Counted from the stretch's first letter, positions 42,950-53,253 are shown. The stretch: DNA of 58,045 bases from Sporosarcina koreensis (GCF_001531445.1 NZ_LQYA01000092.1:8098-66142); one strand, 5' to 3'. Numbers and translations are program-made. Notes: a model not told the origin generated them from the letters alone.

Positions 42950-43092
42950 AAAAGCGGAGGGCGCCTGCCTAGGAGCGACAAGCATAAGGCAAAGCAACGG
43001 CGTGGCGGTTTTTGCCACAGAGCAGCTTTGACTTATGACCTCGAGCCCCTGGCGCCCGGAGCTAGACAAGAAAAGCGGAAGGTGCGGTAGCA
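42950..43092 (+). repeat. Structured intergenic repeat of Bacillaceae type
   Basis: GAAAAGCGGAGGGCGCCTGC ... GACAAGCATAAG ... GACTTATGACCTCGAGCC ... GGCGCCCGGAGCTAGACAAG, followed by a second AAAAGCGGAAGGTGCGG. The outer arms GGGCGCC/GGCGCCC and inner GCATAAG/CTTATG pair into a long hairpin. From memory, elements with AAAGCGGA...GGAGCTAGACA recur in many Bacillus-related genomes; that match was not tested. Confidence 0.6.
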
Positions 43093-43335
43093 ACTATTTT
43101 CGAGGCTGCTAGCCTTGTTAGCCTTATTTCAGCCGGTTACTAAACAAGAACCCGAAAACTAATTCCTCTAATCTTCTTCTATTAATAGTTTCCCCAGCAT
43201 AGATTCAAAGTAGCCACCCCCCCGTACAAGCCTCAACTCATGCCAGCGGAAAAAGTTGGACAAAACATGACACCAGTAAAACAATAAGACAAAGAGCCAG
43301 ATTATAAGACTTTTTCGGAAATATGATAGAAATAC

Positions 43336-43363
43336 TTGATATTAATTTGAAATGCGATAGAAT
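43336..43363 (+). promoter_or_regulatory. Upstream S-layer promoter P1
   Basis: TTGATA, 16 bases, TAGAAT. Its start would give a leader of about 170 bases. Confidence 0.5.
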
Positions 43364-43428
43364 AGTAGAAGCGGTGGATAATTACATAGAGTCTTGGTCT
43401 TGCAATCTAGCAAAATACCAATAAGTAA

Positions 43429-43457
43429 TTGACATCCCTGCTGATAGTATCTATACT
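43429..43457 (+). promoter_or_regulatory. Main S-layer promoter P2
   Basis: TTGACA, 17 bases, TATACT: a near-consensus SigA promoter. Start near 43464, leader about 77 bases. Confidence 0.75.
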
Positions 43458-43540
43458 TTATTGTGTAATGGCTTCTACTTCCATTTTGCCGTGGGGTAGA
43501 TGACAAATTTTATTTCTTAATTAGAGGAGGAAATTATTCA

Positions 43541-46500
43541 ATGGCTAACCAACCAACGAAGTATCGCAAGTTTGTAGTTGGCGCTGCATCAGCTGCATTA
43601 GTAGCATCTGCAGTAGCACCAGTAGCAAGCGCTGCAACATTTTCTGACGTGAGTGAAGGAAACTCTCACAAAGCATCAATCGACGCACTAGTTGCAAAAG
43701 GTGTTATCTCAGGATATCCTGACGGCACTTTCAAGCCAACACAAACATTGAAGCGTTCTGATGTTGTCAAAATGATGGGTAAATGGTTGAAATCAGAAGG
43801 CTACACAGTAGCAGCAGATTACAAAACAAACCCTCGTTTTGCTGATCTAACGTCATCTTCAAACGAAGAGCTTTTAGAAATGGCAGCTCTAGTGAAAGAT
43901 AACGGTCTATTTGTAGGAACACCGGACGGTAAATTGGATCCGAACGGCAATATCACTCGTGAAAACATGGCGATTGTAATTGTTCGTGCTTTCGACACTG
44001 TTCATAACATTGACCTTGCAACATACGTTGCTGGACAAGAATTCAAAAAAGACGTCGTTGACCTAGCAAAAGCAAAAGCTGAAGCACGTCCAGCTATCGA
44101 TGTACTTGACTACTTCGATATCACGAACCCAGCTGCACCATCTTTCAACCCTAAAGATACAACAAACCGTGCTCAATTTGCTTCTTTCTTAAACAAAGCA
44201 ATTGAAACTGACTACTCTGAAGTTACTTCTGGCGTTGTAGGAGACGTTGCTGTTAAAGCTGTTAACGCTACTACTGTTGAAGTTACTTTCAAAGATGCAG
44301 TTGAAAATGTTAACTCTTTGAATTTTACAATCGAAGGTTTGACTGTTTCCAACGCGGCAGTTAAACAAACTGACAACAAAACAGTTGTTTTGACAACTGC
44401 AGTTCAAGAAGGCGGTAAAGAATACACAGTTGCGCTTAACAACGATAAAATCGGTACATTCAAAGGCGTTTCTGCTGTAGTACCTACTAAGATTGACATC
44501 ACTACTCAATCCGTTCAAGGGAAAACAGGTCAACAAGCAATCATTTCTGCTGATGTTGGTGTAAAACAAGCGGGTATCCCAGTTACGTTTAACGTAGATG
44601 CCCTATCTACTTCTTTGAACAAAGATCAAGTATTTGAAGCAGTTACAAATGCTGATGGGATTGCGACATTCTCTTATACTCAATACGCTGCTGGAACTGA
44701 CGAAGTGGTAGCTTACCCAACAGGGGCTCCAACAGTACGCAGCCATGCATTCGTATTCTGGGGTGTTGACACTATCCTTTCATTGACATCAACAGATGAT
44801 AAAGGAAACAGTGTTAAAAATGGAGAAGATAAAACATATAAATTAACATATCTTGATCCGAAAACTGGTAAGCCAGTTGCAAATAAGAAATTCAATGTAA
44901 CATTTGCTGAAAACGTTGATGTAAACATTGATAAAACTTCTAAAGCAACAGTTAACGGAGTAAACCCAACTCAATTATTGAACAATACTGCTCCTGTAGT
45001 AGCAACAGTTACAACAGATAGTAAAGGTGAAGCTATCTTTACTGTATCTGGTCATAATACGGCTGTAACACCAGTAGTATTCGAAGATATTGGAGTAGAA
45101 AGCACGAAATATGAAGCAAATAAACTTCAAGCAACTGTTGATAAGTTGACATTTGGTGCACTTCAATCTGACTACGTTATCGATGTTACTCGTGCTGAGG
45201 GCGGAGAAGAAGCTGCTATTGGTCTGCAAAACGGTCGTGAATATAAAGTTGTTGTAAAAACTAAAGACGGAAAAGCTGCAGCAAACGAGCTTGTGAACGT
45301 TGCATTTAATGAGGATCTTGACCGTTCAATTAACACAAATACAGAAGCGTATTTTGTTGATGAAGACGGTAATGCAATTGCTGATCCAAGAACAAAATCA
45401 TACACTGTGAAAACAGACTCTAAAGGTGAAGCGAGCTTTACTATCGCTAGTGGTTTAGATAAAGATTATGCTACTCCGATCGTATGGATTGATATTAATT
45501 CAGCTGATGCGAGAGACGGTAAGTTTGATGAAGGGGAGCCATACAAACTAGCTCCAATCACTTACTTTGCACAAGAAAGACTATCAGGTGGTGTGTTGAC
45601 TCCATCAAATACACCTGGCGGTAAGAAGCAAGAGAAATTTGCAGGAACAGAAACAGCTTACTTCTCATTCACTGCTTCAAACCAAAGTGGAAAAGCATAT
45701 ACTCTTGATAGCAGATATAAATCAATTGATGCAACATTCACTATTACAAACACAGGTTCAAATGATATCACTGTAATTGATGCGGAAGGAAAGACACAAG
45801 TGGTTTCACCAAACCGTCCTCATACAGTGCATATCAAGGGTGATAAAGCTCCATATATCGCTGTTAAAACTGGAAATGAAACAAAAACAGATCTTACAAC
45901 GTCTGTAAGTGTAACAGCTACTGGAACGGCACAACCAACAGACTCAACTAAAGATCGTACGATTAACCTTGGTAGCCATACGAAGAAAGTTGAGTTTACA
46001 TCTACAACAGATGTAGGCGTTTCGTACACAGGTTTAGTTGAAACAATTTCAACTTCAGGCTTGAAATTTGTTGGTAAATCAGAAGAGAAGTTTGCTAGCT
46101 CAACTAAATTCTATGGTGGAAATGGTTCGGAAATTTTCACTGCTCAAAAATTCATGGATGAAGTATTCTCATATGGTACGGGAGTATACGTAACGTTCAT
46201 CCAAGATGCTGATGGCGTTAAAACATTCAAGATTGTACGTGGTGATGGTAATACAGCAACTAAACCAGTAAATAAAAATCTTGTTGATGCTAAAAAAGCA
46301 CTCAAGGATAGCATTGATGCAGTAGTAGTGAATAACTATGTAACTGCTGATCAAGCAGCTGCTCAAAATGCTGTGAATGCAGCAAATACTGCATATAATA
46401 ACGGAGCTACTGTTGCTGACTTCACTAATGCGAAAACAGCTTTGCAAAATGCACTGAATGCTCTAGAATTGAAGCTTGCACCTGCATATACGGTTACTCC

Positions 46501-46861
46501 TGATGCTGCAGGTAATGTAACTGGAACATCATCTGATACACTGACATTTACATTCAATGCAGTAGACGGTTCAAATGTTACAATTGCTGGGTTTGATTTT
46601 GATACTACTAACCTAGTTGTTGGTTCTACTACTAGCAACAACCGTGCACAGGTTACAAATGGCACTGCTCGTCAACTTGTTTTAACAGTTAATGATGGTG
46701 GGTTTGGATCTAACGCATTACCTGTTGATTTAACTGCTAACAAAGGCGATAAATTTGTCTTTGACGCAAATGTTAAATCTAATACTCAACAAAACGCTGT
46801 TGTTACAGTTACGGTATCTCACAATGGTACTGATTGGGTTGCGACAGTAGTTCAAAAATAA
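43541..46861 (+). CDS. S-layer protein with three N-terminal SLH domains
   Basis: A 1106-residue secreted protein that should form the surface lattice. Signal peptide to ~31 (cleavage near ASA-A); SLH domains at ~32-75, ~92-145 and ~155-205 (FSDVSEGNSHKASIDALVAK, GYPDGTFKPTQTLKRSDVV, TRENMAIVIVRAF, TNRAQFASFL); then many beta-rich Ig-like segments (~225-900), an alanine-rich helical stretch (~925-985, AKKALKDSIDAVVVNNYVT...) and a final beta domain. Codon choice shifts to highly translated T-ending codons (GCT, GGT, GTT), unlike the C-ending genes before it. Two promoters, a strong AGAGGAGG site and a terminator fit abundant expression. Cysteine is absent as far as I see, typical of S-layer proteins. 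Confidence 0.93.
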   Translation: MANQPTKYRKFVVGAASAALVASAVAPVASAATFSDVSEGNSHKASIDALVAKGVISGYPDGTFKPTQTLKRSDVVKMMGKWLKSEGYTVAADYKTNPRFADLTSSSNEELLEMAALVKDNGLFVGTPDGKLDPNGNITRENMAIVIVRAFDTVHNIDLATYVAGQEFKKDVVDLAKAKAEARPAIDVLDYFDITNPAAPSFNPKDTTNRAQFASFLNKAIETDYSEVTSGVVGDVAVKAVNATTVEVTFKDAVENVNSLNFTIEGLTVSNAAVKQTDNKTVVLTTAVQEGGKEYTVALNNDKIGTFKGVSAVVPTKIDITTQSVQGKTGQQAIISADVGVKQAGIPVTFNVDALSTSLNKDQVFEAVTNADGIATFSYTQYAAGTDEVVAYPTGAPTVRSHAFVFWGVDTILSLTSTDDKGNSVKNGEDKTYKLTYLDPKTGKPVANKKFNVTFAENVDVNIDKTSKATVNGVNPTQLLNNTAPVVATVTTDSKGEAIFTVSGHNTAVTPVVFEDIGVESTKYEANKLQATVDKLTFGALQSDYVIDVTRAEGGEEAAIGLQNGREYKVVVKTKDGKAAANELVNVAFNEDLDRSINTNTEAYFVDEDGNAIADPRTKSYTVKTDSKGEASFTIASGLDKDYATPIVWIDINSADARDGKFDEGEPYKLAPITYFAQERLSGGVLTPSNTPGGKKQEKFAGTETAYFSFTASNQSGKAYTLDSRYKSIDATFTITNTGSNDITVIDAEGKTQVVSPNRPHTVHIKGDKAPYIAVKTGNETKTDLTTSVSVTATGTAQPTDSTKDRTINLGSHTKKVEFTSTTDVGVSYTGLVETISTSGLKFVGKSEEKFASSTKFYGGNGSEIFTAQKFMDEVFSYGTGVYVTFIQDADGVKTFKIVRGDGNTATKPVNKNLVDAKKALKDSIDAVVVNNYVTADQAAAQNAVNAANTAYNNGATVADFTNAKTALQNALNALELKLAPAYTVTPDAAGNVTGTSSDTLTFTFNAVDGSNVTIAGFDFDTTNLVVGSTTSNNRAQVTNGTARQLVLTVNDGGFGSNALPVDLTANKGDKFVFDANVKSNTQQNAVVTVTVSHNGTDWVATVVQK

Positions 46862-46905
46862 GTAAAGTATTGCTTAGAAACTAAATTATTAGTGAATATG
46901 TAATT

Positions 46906-46943
46906 AAAAAAGCTCTGTGGAGAACATCTCTACAGAGCTTTTT
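46906..46943 (+). terminator. Terminator of the S-layer gene
   Basis: AAAAAGCTCTGTGGAG-AACAT-CTCTACAGAGCTTTTT (one mismatch), 45 bases after the stop. Confidence 0.9.
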
Positions 46944-47096
46944 AATATTTGCAATATGGTATATTTAAAGAGTCTTATCTTTGTAAAGCTGTGATTCCCT
47001 GATATAACAATGACTTTTGTCACTGTATAAGTTATAATATAAAGGGTTAAGATATCAAGAATATATTAATAGACATTTGGAAGGTTGAATGAAAAT

Positions 47097-47591
47097 ATGA
47101 AAATATCAAATACACTTAGACGATCTTTTTTTCTCGCATTCTCCTTGGTAATTGTAATTGGCTTACTTGTTTCTTTCTTTTTAGGTAAATCTCAAGATAA
47201 GTCTTTTCTAAAGGATGCGCAACAGTATAATGAAGTACTAAGCGCTTTTCAAGAAGGAGAATATGAACTCTCTTATGAAAAATCAAGAGAATTAGAAATA
47301 AGGCAAGGGAAGTCTGAAATACTAAACTATATTAATGCATTGTCTTATGCAAATACAAATAATCCTGAACAAGCAATTAAATACTTTAATCATGTGTTAG
47401 ATTTGAACCCTTATAAAGTAGAGGATTCAATGTTTATGCTACAGTTTGCAGAACTGCTAATAGAGGCGGAGCAATTCGATGAGGCTCATATTGTTCTTGC
47501 AAGGTGCGATAACTTACCTATTCCAGAAATCTTTCCACAATATAAAGAAAGGGTTGCTCAATTATGGGAGCAACTATCTAATCAATCATAA
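47097..47591 (+). CDS. Membrane-anchored TPR-like protein
   Basis: A 164-residue protein with one N-terminal transmembrane helix (~10-30, FFLAFSLVIVIGLLVSFFLG) and a helical repeat region of TPR type (ALSYANTNNPEQAIKYFNHV LDLNPYKVED-like pairs). It starts the polysaccharide cluster and lies 21 bases before a Wzy-like gene. TPR proteins with this layout sometimes assist O-antigen ligases/polymerases; that role here is inferred. The start is uncertain: TTG 47085 or ATG 47097. AAGG lies 12 bases before the ATG but touches the TTG, so ATG is preferred. Confidence 0.72.
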   Translation: MKISNTLRRSFFLAFSLVIVIGLLVSFFLGKSQDKSFLKDAQQYNEVLSAFQEGEYELSYEKSRELEIRQGKSEILNYINALSYANTNNPEQAIKYFNHVLDLNPYKVEDSMFMLQFAELLIEAEQFDEAHIVLARCDNLPIPEIFPQYKERVAQLWEQLSNQS

Positions 47592-47612
47592 TAAAAAGGG
47601 AGGTATTAGTTG

Positions 47613-49187
47613 ATGAGCTATTACTTTAAATCTGAAAACAGTGTTCTTCGCGATGAACAAGAAGATGCGCAATCTCGTATGAAAACAGATTGTTGGATTT
47701 TTATATTATTATTGCTTGCTATTGCAATTGTGCCATTAATAGTTGGAGGACATGTTGAAAATATAGTTGCTCCATATATAACAAACATTGATCTTCTTAA
47801 TGCTGGACTAAAAGTTGATATATTTACTCATTATAAGATGATAATTTTACTAATATTAACCGTAGTTTCTCTTGCGTTGCTTTTAATGAAAGTATTTTTT
47901 ATGAATGGTGAGATACGAAATTCTAAAATAAATATATTTATAATTATATTTGCAATTTCAATTTCAATTTCAACTATTCTTTCACCAACTGTTTCTATTG
48001 CACTTTGGGGACAATATAATCGTTCGGATGGAGCAATATCATACATATGTTACCTCACGTTGTTTTTCGTTGCTATGAATATTGAATATCCTAAAAATGC
48101 AATTCAATATATTATGTATTCTCTCTATCCATTTATTTTAGTAAACTTCATACTAATTACAATGAATTTTAGCGGATATGATGCAATGAATTATAAAGTA
48201 GTTGAAAAGACAATGAGTTTGTTTTTACCTTCAGGGGCTACATTAGAAGAAGGTTCATCTCTATTAGGCACCCTAAACCAATGGAATTTTATGAGTGGAA
48301 TGTTCGCAGTGCTTACAATTATGTATCTCGCATGGGCGATTATCGACACTCATATGATACGTAGTTTCTTAAATATCGGAGTTGCGGTAATCACATTTGC
48401 TATCATGCTTATGTCGGTGTCGACAAGTGGCTTTTTAACAATAATTGTATTAATACCATTTTTAATTGCATTATTACTCAAATGCAAAAATTCCAAAAAG
48501 ACAATTATAGCTCTGCTTGTGTTTCTGATAATTAACATACCTGTTTTTCATATGCTTGCTGATAAGAACCCTCGTGTATGGGATGAATCAATTGGTGTCC
48601 TACTTAAAAAGAATCCATATATTAAAGAGCAGCCAGTTGCAATTAAATCAAATGAATTCAAAATTTTATTGGAGAACAAAGTTTATGCTGCTGAAAATCA
48701 TTTCGAACTCCCCGAGCTCCCTGAGCGTGATGTTTCTGCTGGATCAGGACGGGCATATATTTGGCAAAAGACAATAGATTTAGCTATGGAACGTCCATTA
48801 TTCGGATTTGGTTTAGACACATTAATGTATCATTTCCCGCATTATAACATTGATGCACGTGCTGGTATGTGGGATGAAAATAAAATTGTGGACAAGCCAC
48901 ACAGTATGTATGTGGGTATTTTCTATGGCACTGGTATAGTTGGTACCATTGGATTCGCCGGAATTGTGATACTGACAGTTTTTGCTGCTATGAGAGTTGT
49001 TATCAGAAGAAAACAGTCGATGGTTGCTGTGCTTGCAGTAGGATGGCTTGCATTCCTATTTCAAGCTTTATTCAATGACTCACTTCCTGGAACTTCTGGA
49101 GTTTATTGGACACTTGCAGGGATGATGATTGGAATGACGTTTATCAATAATGACAATGAGGAGAAAATTGATGGAAGAATCGATTGA
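47613..49187 (+). CDS. O-antigen ligase/polymerase family membrane protein (Wzy/WaaL-like), 1
   Basis: A 524-residue protein with ~12 hydrophobic segments and the large external loop of the Wzy_C family between ~330 and ~440. It includes GSGRAYIWQKTIDLAMERPL and GFGLDTLMYHFPHY, followed by DKPHSMYVGIFYGTGIVG; the R-x-x-x-W and H residues are typical of the active region. It would polymerise or ligate lipid-linked glycan repeats outside the membrane. AAGGGAGG precedes ATG 47613. It ends inside the Wzz gene (17-base overlap). A second Wzy-like gene at 53254 suggests that one polymerises and the other ligates. Confidence 0.83.
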   Translation: MSYYFKSENSVLRDEQEDAQSRMKTDCWIFILLLLAIAIVPLIVGGHVENIVAPYITNIDLLNAGLKVDIFTHYKMIILLILTVVSLALLLMKVFFMNGEIRNSKINIFIIIFAISISISTILSPTVSIALWGQYNRSDGAISYICYLTLFFVAMNIEYPKNAIQYIMYSLYPFILVNFILITMNFSGYDAMNYKVVEKTMSLFLPSGATLEEGSSLLGTLNQWNFMSGMFAVLTIMYLAWAIIDTHMIRSFLNIGVAVITFAIMLMSVSTSGFLTIIVLIPFLIALLLKCKNSKKTIIALLVFLIINIPVFHMLADKNPRVWDESIGVLLKKNPYIKEQPVAIKSNEFKILLENKVYAAENHFELPELPERDVSAGSGRAYIWQKTIDLAMERPLFGFGLDTLMYHFPHYNIDARAGMWDENKIVDKPHSMYVGIFYGTGIVGTIGFAGIVILTVFAAMRVVIRRKQSMVAVLAVGWLAFLFQALFNDSLPGTSGVYWTLAGMMIGMTFINNDNEEKIDGRID

Positions 49188-50091
49188 GTTGCGAGAATTA
49201 ATTGAGACGTTGTGGAAAGGTAAGTGGATTGTTGCAGGAGTGACAGCAGTAGTAGTTTTTGTAACAGCAATTGTGAGTTGGTTTGTCCTTCCTGAACAGT
49301 ACGAGTCAAAAGCTACTGTTCAAGTCGCAAACGAAGTTCAAGATACGGGAATCATGTCGAGTTATATTGCAGCAGAGTTTACGCCAGCAATTTTTATCCA
49401 GCGTATCAAAAATCCGACTCTGATGACTGAGGCGTTTAAAGAGGCAGGAATTGATGAGGAATTTGATGAGAAGCGTCTTTCTGTAAATCCTCAGGCGAAC
49501 ACGAATATTGTGGAATTGAAGTATCAAGCTAAATCTCCTGAAGATGCACAAGAACAGTTATCTTTATTTATTCAAAAGACGAAGGAACGGATGGATAGAT
49601 CTGTAAAAAATACATTGAATGAATTAGAAAAGACATATACATCTGAATCGGAACATTTATCTGTTGAAATTGAAAAGTTGATTAATCGTTATAATGAGAG
49701 TATCACTTCGAACGGACTTCCAGAAATTTTGATCATGCAATCACTAATTGGTACGCAAATAATTACACCTGTCACGGATGTCCAATTGGAGGCGCTCAGC
49801 AAAGTGGATGGCAAATTGCATAATGATCTATTGCAAATGCAGGCGCAAATTGAATCTAAATCAGAAGAGTATAGACGCGTTTTAGATAAGTATCAATCTG
49901 TTAAAACAGGACTTGATAGTTTTAGACCTGATCCGTTCATTCGCCAAATTGTTGAACCGATTTTTCCAGAAGATCCTTCCGCTCCTAATAAGATATTAAA
50001 TATTGCAATTGCATTTATCATAGGTCTAATGATTAGTATAGGCATTGTATTCTTCCGTGAATACTGGAAGAATTCAACACCCGCAAAATAA
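49171..50091 (+). CDS. Wzz/chain-length determinant (YveK-like) protein
   Basis: A 306-residue bitopic membrane protein: N-terminal IELRELIETLWKGKWIVAGV with the first helix at ~20-42, an extracytoplasmic helical domain (long charged coil ~130-250) and a second helix near the C-terminus (~275-297, APNKILNIAIAFIIGLMISI), matching the polysaccharide co-polymerase family. The proline before the last helix is present (DPSAPNK). It sets glycan chain length together with the Wzy protein. No tyrosine-kinase partner is visible in the window. ATG 49171 is preceded by GAGGAG; a longer frame starts inside the upstream gene. Confidence 0.87.
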   Translation: MEESIELRELIETLWKGKWIVAGVTAVVVFVTAIVSWFVLPEQYESKATVQVANEVQDTGIMSSYIAAEFTPAIFIQRIKNPTLMTEAFKEAGIDEEFDEKRLSVNPQANTNIVELKYQAKSPEDAQEQLSLFIQKTKERMDRSVKNTLNELEKTYTSESEHLSVEIEKLINRYNESITSNGLPEILIMQSLIGTQIITPVTDVQLEALSKVDGKLHNDLLQMQAQIESKSEEYRRVLDKYQSVKTGLDSFRPDPFIRQIVEPIFPEDPSAPNKILNIAIAFIIGLMISIGIVFFREYWKNSTPAK

Positions 50092-50117
50092 TTAACAGTG
50101 GAAAGAGGGTTCTGAAT

Positions 50118-51950
50118 TTGAGTTACAGATTACGATACATTATATTTTTTTTACTCGACTCAGCAATCGTACTTTCTGCAATTTTTATGAGCTATTTTTT
50201 ACTGCATCCAACGATTTCTGGTTATTCCAATACAATGATCATCCTGAGTGCTATAACATTGCTTATCAGTCACCATATTGCTGCGTACTTTTTCCACTTA
50301 TATGACCGTGTCTGGGGAGTAGCATCGGCTCGTGAATTATTGACGATTGGTATTGCGGTGACTATTTCTGTAGTTGCGGCAAGTGGAATGCAATTTTTGA
50401 TAAAAAATGATATTTATTTTAGAGTAATGGCTATTACATGGATGCTTCACATTCTTATGATTGGTGGCTCAAGATTTTTTCTTCGTTTACTAAAGGACCA
50501 TGATTCCTTTACCTCGCATGGAGAAAGAAGAAGAGTGCTCATTATAGGGGCTGGTCAAGCTGGAACGATGCTCGCACGTAACCTACTACGTGCACAGCAA
50601 CCTGAATTCGTGCCAGTTGCTTTTGTAGATGATGATCCAAGAAAGCAACAGTTAAAGATTATGAATGTTACTGTTCAAGGGAAGACAACGGATATTGAAC
50701 GGCTCGTAGAAAAAAAGAAAGTCTCTGATATTATTATCGCGATACCTTCACTTGGGCGTATAGGAATAAGAAATATTTATGAGAGATGTGCAAAGACTGG
50801 CGTCAGAGTTAAAATCATGCCTAATATTGAAGACGTCATGACAGGAAAAATATCAGTCAATGACATGCGAGACGTGAAAATTGAAGATCTGCTTGGACGT
50901 GAAGAAGTCCATTTAGATTTGAAAGCAATTGCTGATAAGCTGACAAATAAAACAATACTTGTGACAGGAGCAGGTGGCTCGATCGGTTCGGAAATCTGCA
51001 GACAAGTGTTAGATTTTCGTCCGAGCCAACTGTTATTATTAGGGCATGGGGAAAGTTCTATTTATAATATTGATATGGAATTAAGACGCAAAGTTTCAAA
51101 AAGTACAAAACTCACTCCTATTATTGCCGATGTCCAAGATAGGAATCGTATTTTTGATATAATAAGTAAATACCAGCCAGATGTCATTTACCATGCTGCT
51201 GCACATAAGCATGTACCACTAATGGAATCTAATCCAATGGAAGCGGTAAAAAACAATATTTTTGGTACTAAAAATGTAGCTGAAGCAGCGGATACGTTCG
51301 ATGTAAGATACTTTGTATTAGTTTCGACGGATAAAGCAGTAAATCCGCCTAATATAATGGGAGCAACAAAGAGAGTTGCCGAAATGATTGTTCAAAACTT
51401 GGCAAAGACAAGCAATACGAGATTTGCTGCTGTACGCTTTGGCAACGTGTTAGGATCTCGTGGTAGCGTTGTACCATTGTTTAAACAGCAGATTGCTCGT
51501 GGTGGTCCCGTGACCGTTACTGACCCGGAAATGACCCGATACTTTATGACAATCCCAGAAGCATCAAAGCTCGTTATACAGGCAGGAACACTTGCTACGG
51601 GAGGAGAGGTTTTTGTCCTGGATATGGGGGAGTCAGTGAAGATTGTTGACTTAGCCAAAAATCTTATAAAACTGTCTGGTTACAATGTTAATGAAATTGG
51701 GATTGAGTATTCTGGTATTCGACCGGGTGAAAAAATGTTTGAAGAACTACTTAATGAGGATGAAATTCAATCAGCTTATGTCTATCCTAAAATCCATATT
51801 GGAAAGGCAACACCTATTGGAAAAACGGAATTGGATCGATTAATAGAGCAAATACCGAAGTTATCTGAGAAGAAACTTAAGGAAATACTAATTGACGTTG
51901 CAAATAGGAAAATGATAGATAGAAATGAATTCCAAAATATTAATATTTAA
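50118..51950 (+). CDS. UDP-GlcNAc 4,6-dehydratase (PglF/CapD-like, membrane-anchored)
   Basis: A 610-residue extended SDR enzyme. Four N-terminal transmembrane helices (~1-120), a CoA-binding-like Rossmann domain (~140-260; VLIIGAGQAGTMLARNLL) and a catalytic domain (~275-570) with TGAGGSIGSEI, YHAAAHKHVP and VSTDKAVNPPNIMGATKR. The Ser-x-Met-x-x-x-Lys variant of the SDR triad is typical of 4,6-dehydratases of the PglF group. It would make UDP-4-keto-6-deoxy-GlcNAc, first step to di-N-acetylbacillosamine. The PglC- and PglD-like genes downstream support this. TTG 50118 has AGAGGG upstream. Confidence 0.9.
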   Translation: MSYRLRYIIFFLLDSAIVLSAIFMSYFLLHPTISGYSNTMIILSAITLLISHHIAAYFFHLYDRVWGVASARELLTIGIAVTISVVAASGMQFLIKNDIYFRVMAITWMLHILMIGGSRFFLRLLKDHDSFTSHGERRRVLIIGAGQAGTMLARNLLRAQQPEFVPVAFVDDDPRKQQLKIMNVTVQGKTTDIERLVEKKKVSDIIIAIPSLGRIGIRNIYERCAKTGVRVKIMPNIEDVMTGKISVNDMRDVKIEDLLGREEVHLDLKAIADKLTNKTILVTGAGGSIGSEICRQVLDFRPSQLLLLGHGESSIYNIDMELRRKVSKSTKLTPIIADVQDRNRIFDIISKYQPDVIYHAAAHKHVPLMESNPMEAVKNNIFGTKNVAEAADTFDVRYFVLVSTDKAVNPPNIMGATKRVAEMIVQNLAKTSNTRFAAVRFGNVLGSRGSVVPLFKQQIARGGPVTVTDPEMTRYFMTIPEASKLVIQAGTLATGGEVFVLDMGESVKIVDLAKNLIKLSGYNVNEIGIEYSGIRPGEKMFEELLNEDEIQSAYVYPKIHIGKATPIGKTELDRLIEQIPKLSEKKLKEILIDVANRKMIDRNEFQNINI

Positions 51951-51987
51951 ATTTAAAATAAACACTTCATTTAAGGAAGTTACTGAT

Positions 51988-53250
51988 ATGAATAGGAAAT
52001 TTGTGAGGAAAGTTTTGGTTTTGGTTAAAGGAACACTAATTGGTCAAATAATAGCGGCTTTAGCCGCTATTATTCTAGCAAGAATTTATGAACCTGAGAC
52101 ATTTGGATATCTTGCTATTCATCTATCTATACTGACTATCATTGTTACGATAGCAAGTCTAAAGTTTGAGATATTAGTAGTAAGCGAAAAAAAAACACAT
52201 ATTGCTTTTAAGATCCTATCATTTTGTATACATATATTATTTATAAATACACTGATAGTATGTATTTTTGTTTTTTTGTTTATATTTCTTTTTAAAGAAA
52301 GTTTATACCCGAGCATTCCAGTACTTTATTTTTCACTTCTGCCAATTAGCTTTTTTGCGCTTGGGTTAAATCAAATTCTTTCTTATTGGGCTATTAGACA
52401 AGAAAAATACGAAGTTCTATCAAAAACTAAAATTAATCAAAACCTATATTCTTCACTTGTTCAAATAGGTACCGGTTTACTTGGATTTAAAACAGGTGGT
52501 TTGCTGGTAGGAGATGTTATTGGTAGAGTAACAAGTAATATTTCATTGATAAGGCTTTTAAAGGATAATAATAGCAAATGGAGAATAAAAAAAAACGAAG
52601 TGAGGTATATAGCGAAAAAACATTATAAGTTTCCCATCTACAGTGCTTCAGCAAATCTAATTAATAATATTTCTATGCAGTCACCTTCAGTTTTTTTGGC
52701 ACTCAGTTATAACTCAATAGTAGTGGGATTTTATTCACTAATAATTCGAGTATTTGAATCACCAGTATCAATGATAGGAAAATCAGTTTCTCAAGTTTTA
52801 ATTCGTGAAATCGCTGAAAATACTAACGAAGGGAATTTTGAAAAAAATTCGTTTTTAGTTAAGAAGATGATTTCTAAAATCACACTTATTTCAGTTCCGC
52901 TTTTTGTTACCCTAACGCTTTTAGGACCAGAAATAGTTAAACTTATTTTTGGGTCTACATGGGCTGAAGCTGGATTTTACTTGCGATATTTGGCACCGAT
53001 GCTAACAATGTCATTATATACAACTCCTTTTTTACAAGTGTTAGATATAATAAATGAACAGAAAGTATTTTTTGTATGGCAACTTATACGTTTAATATTG
53101 GTACTGGCTATATTTATACTCGTATCAAAGTACATTGAAGATGCTAAGCATGTTATATTGATTTATAGCATTACAATGAGTTTTCTTTCCTTAACTTTGA
53201 TTCTATTAATTAATAAATTAATCTCCAGAAAAGCTGAAGGTAGTAGATAA
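51988..53250 (+). CDS. Wzx-type polysaccharide flippase
   Basis: A 420-residue MOP-superfamily membrane protein with ~12 helices; opening VKGTLIGQIIAALAAIILARIYEPETFGYLAI is characteristic (…A.ilAr.ysPe.fG…). It carries lipid-linked repeat units across the membrane for the Wzy protein. ATG 51988 follows AAGGAAG; the longer frame starting in the upstream gene is rejected. The base composition drops to strongly A/T-rich here and in the next gene, as is common in strain-specific glycan genes, which suggests separate acquisition. Confidence 0.85.
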   Translation: MNRKFVRKVLVLVKGTLIGQIIAALAAIILARIYEPETFGYLAIHLSILTIIVTIASLKFEILVVSEKKTHIAFKILSFCIHILFINTLIVCIFVFLFIFLFKESLYPSIPVLYFSLLPISFFALGLNQILSYWAIRQEKYEVLSKTKINQNLYSSLVQIGTGLLGFKTGGLLVGDVIGRVTSNISLIRLLKDNNSKWRIKKNEVRYIAKKHYKFPIYSASANLINNISMQSPSVFLALSYNSIVVGFYSLIIRVFESPVSMIGKSVSQVLIREIAENTNEGNFEKNSFLVKKMISKITLISVPLFVTLTLLGPEIVKLIFGSTWAEAGFYLRYLAPMLTMSLYTTPFLQVLDIINEQKVFFVWQLIRLILVLAIFILVSKYIEDAKHVILIYSITMSFLSLTLILLINKLISRKAEGSR

Positions 53251-53253
53251 GAA

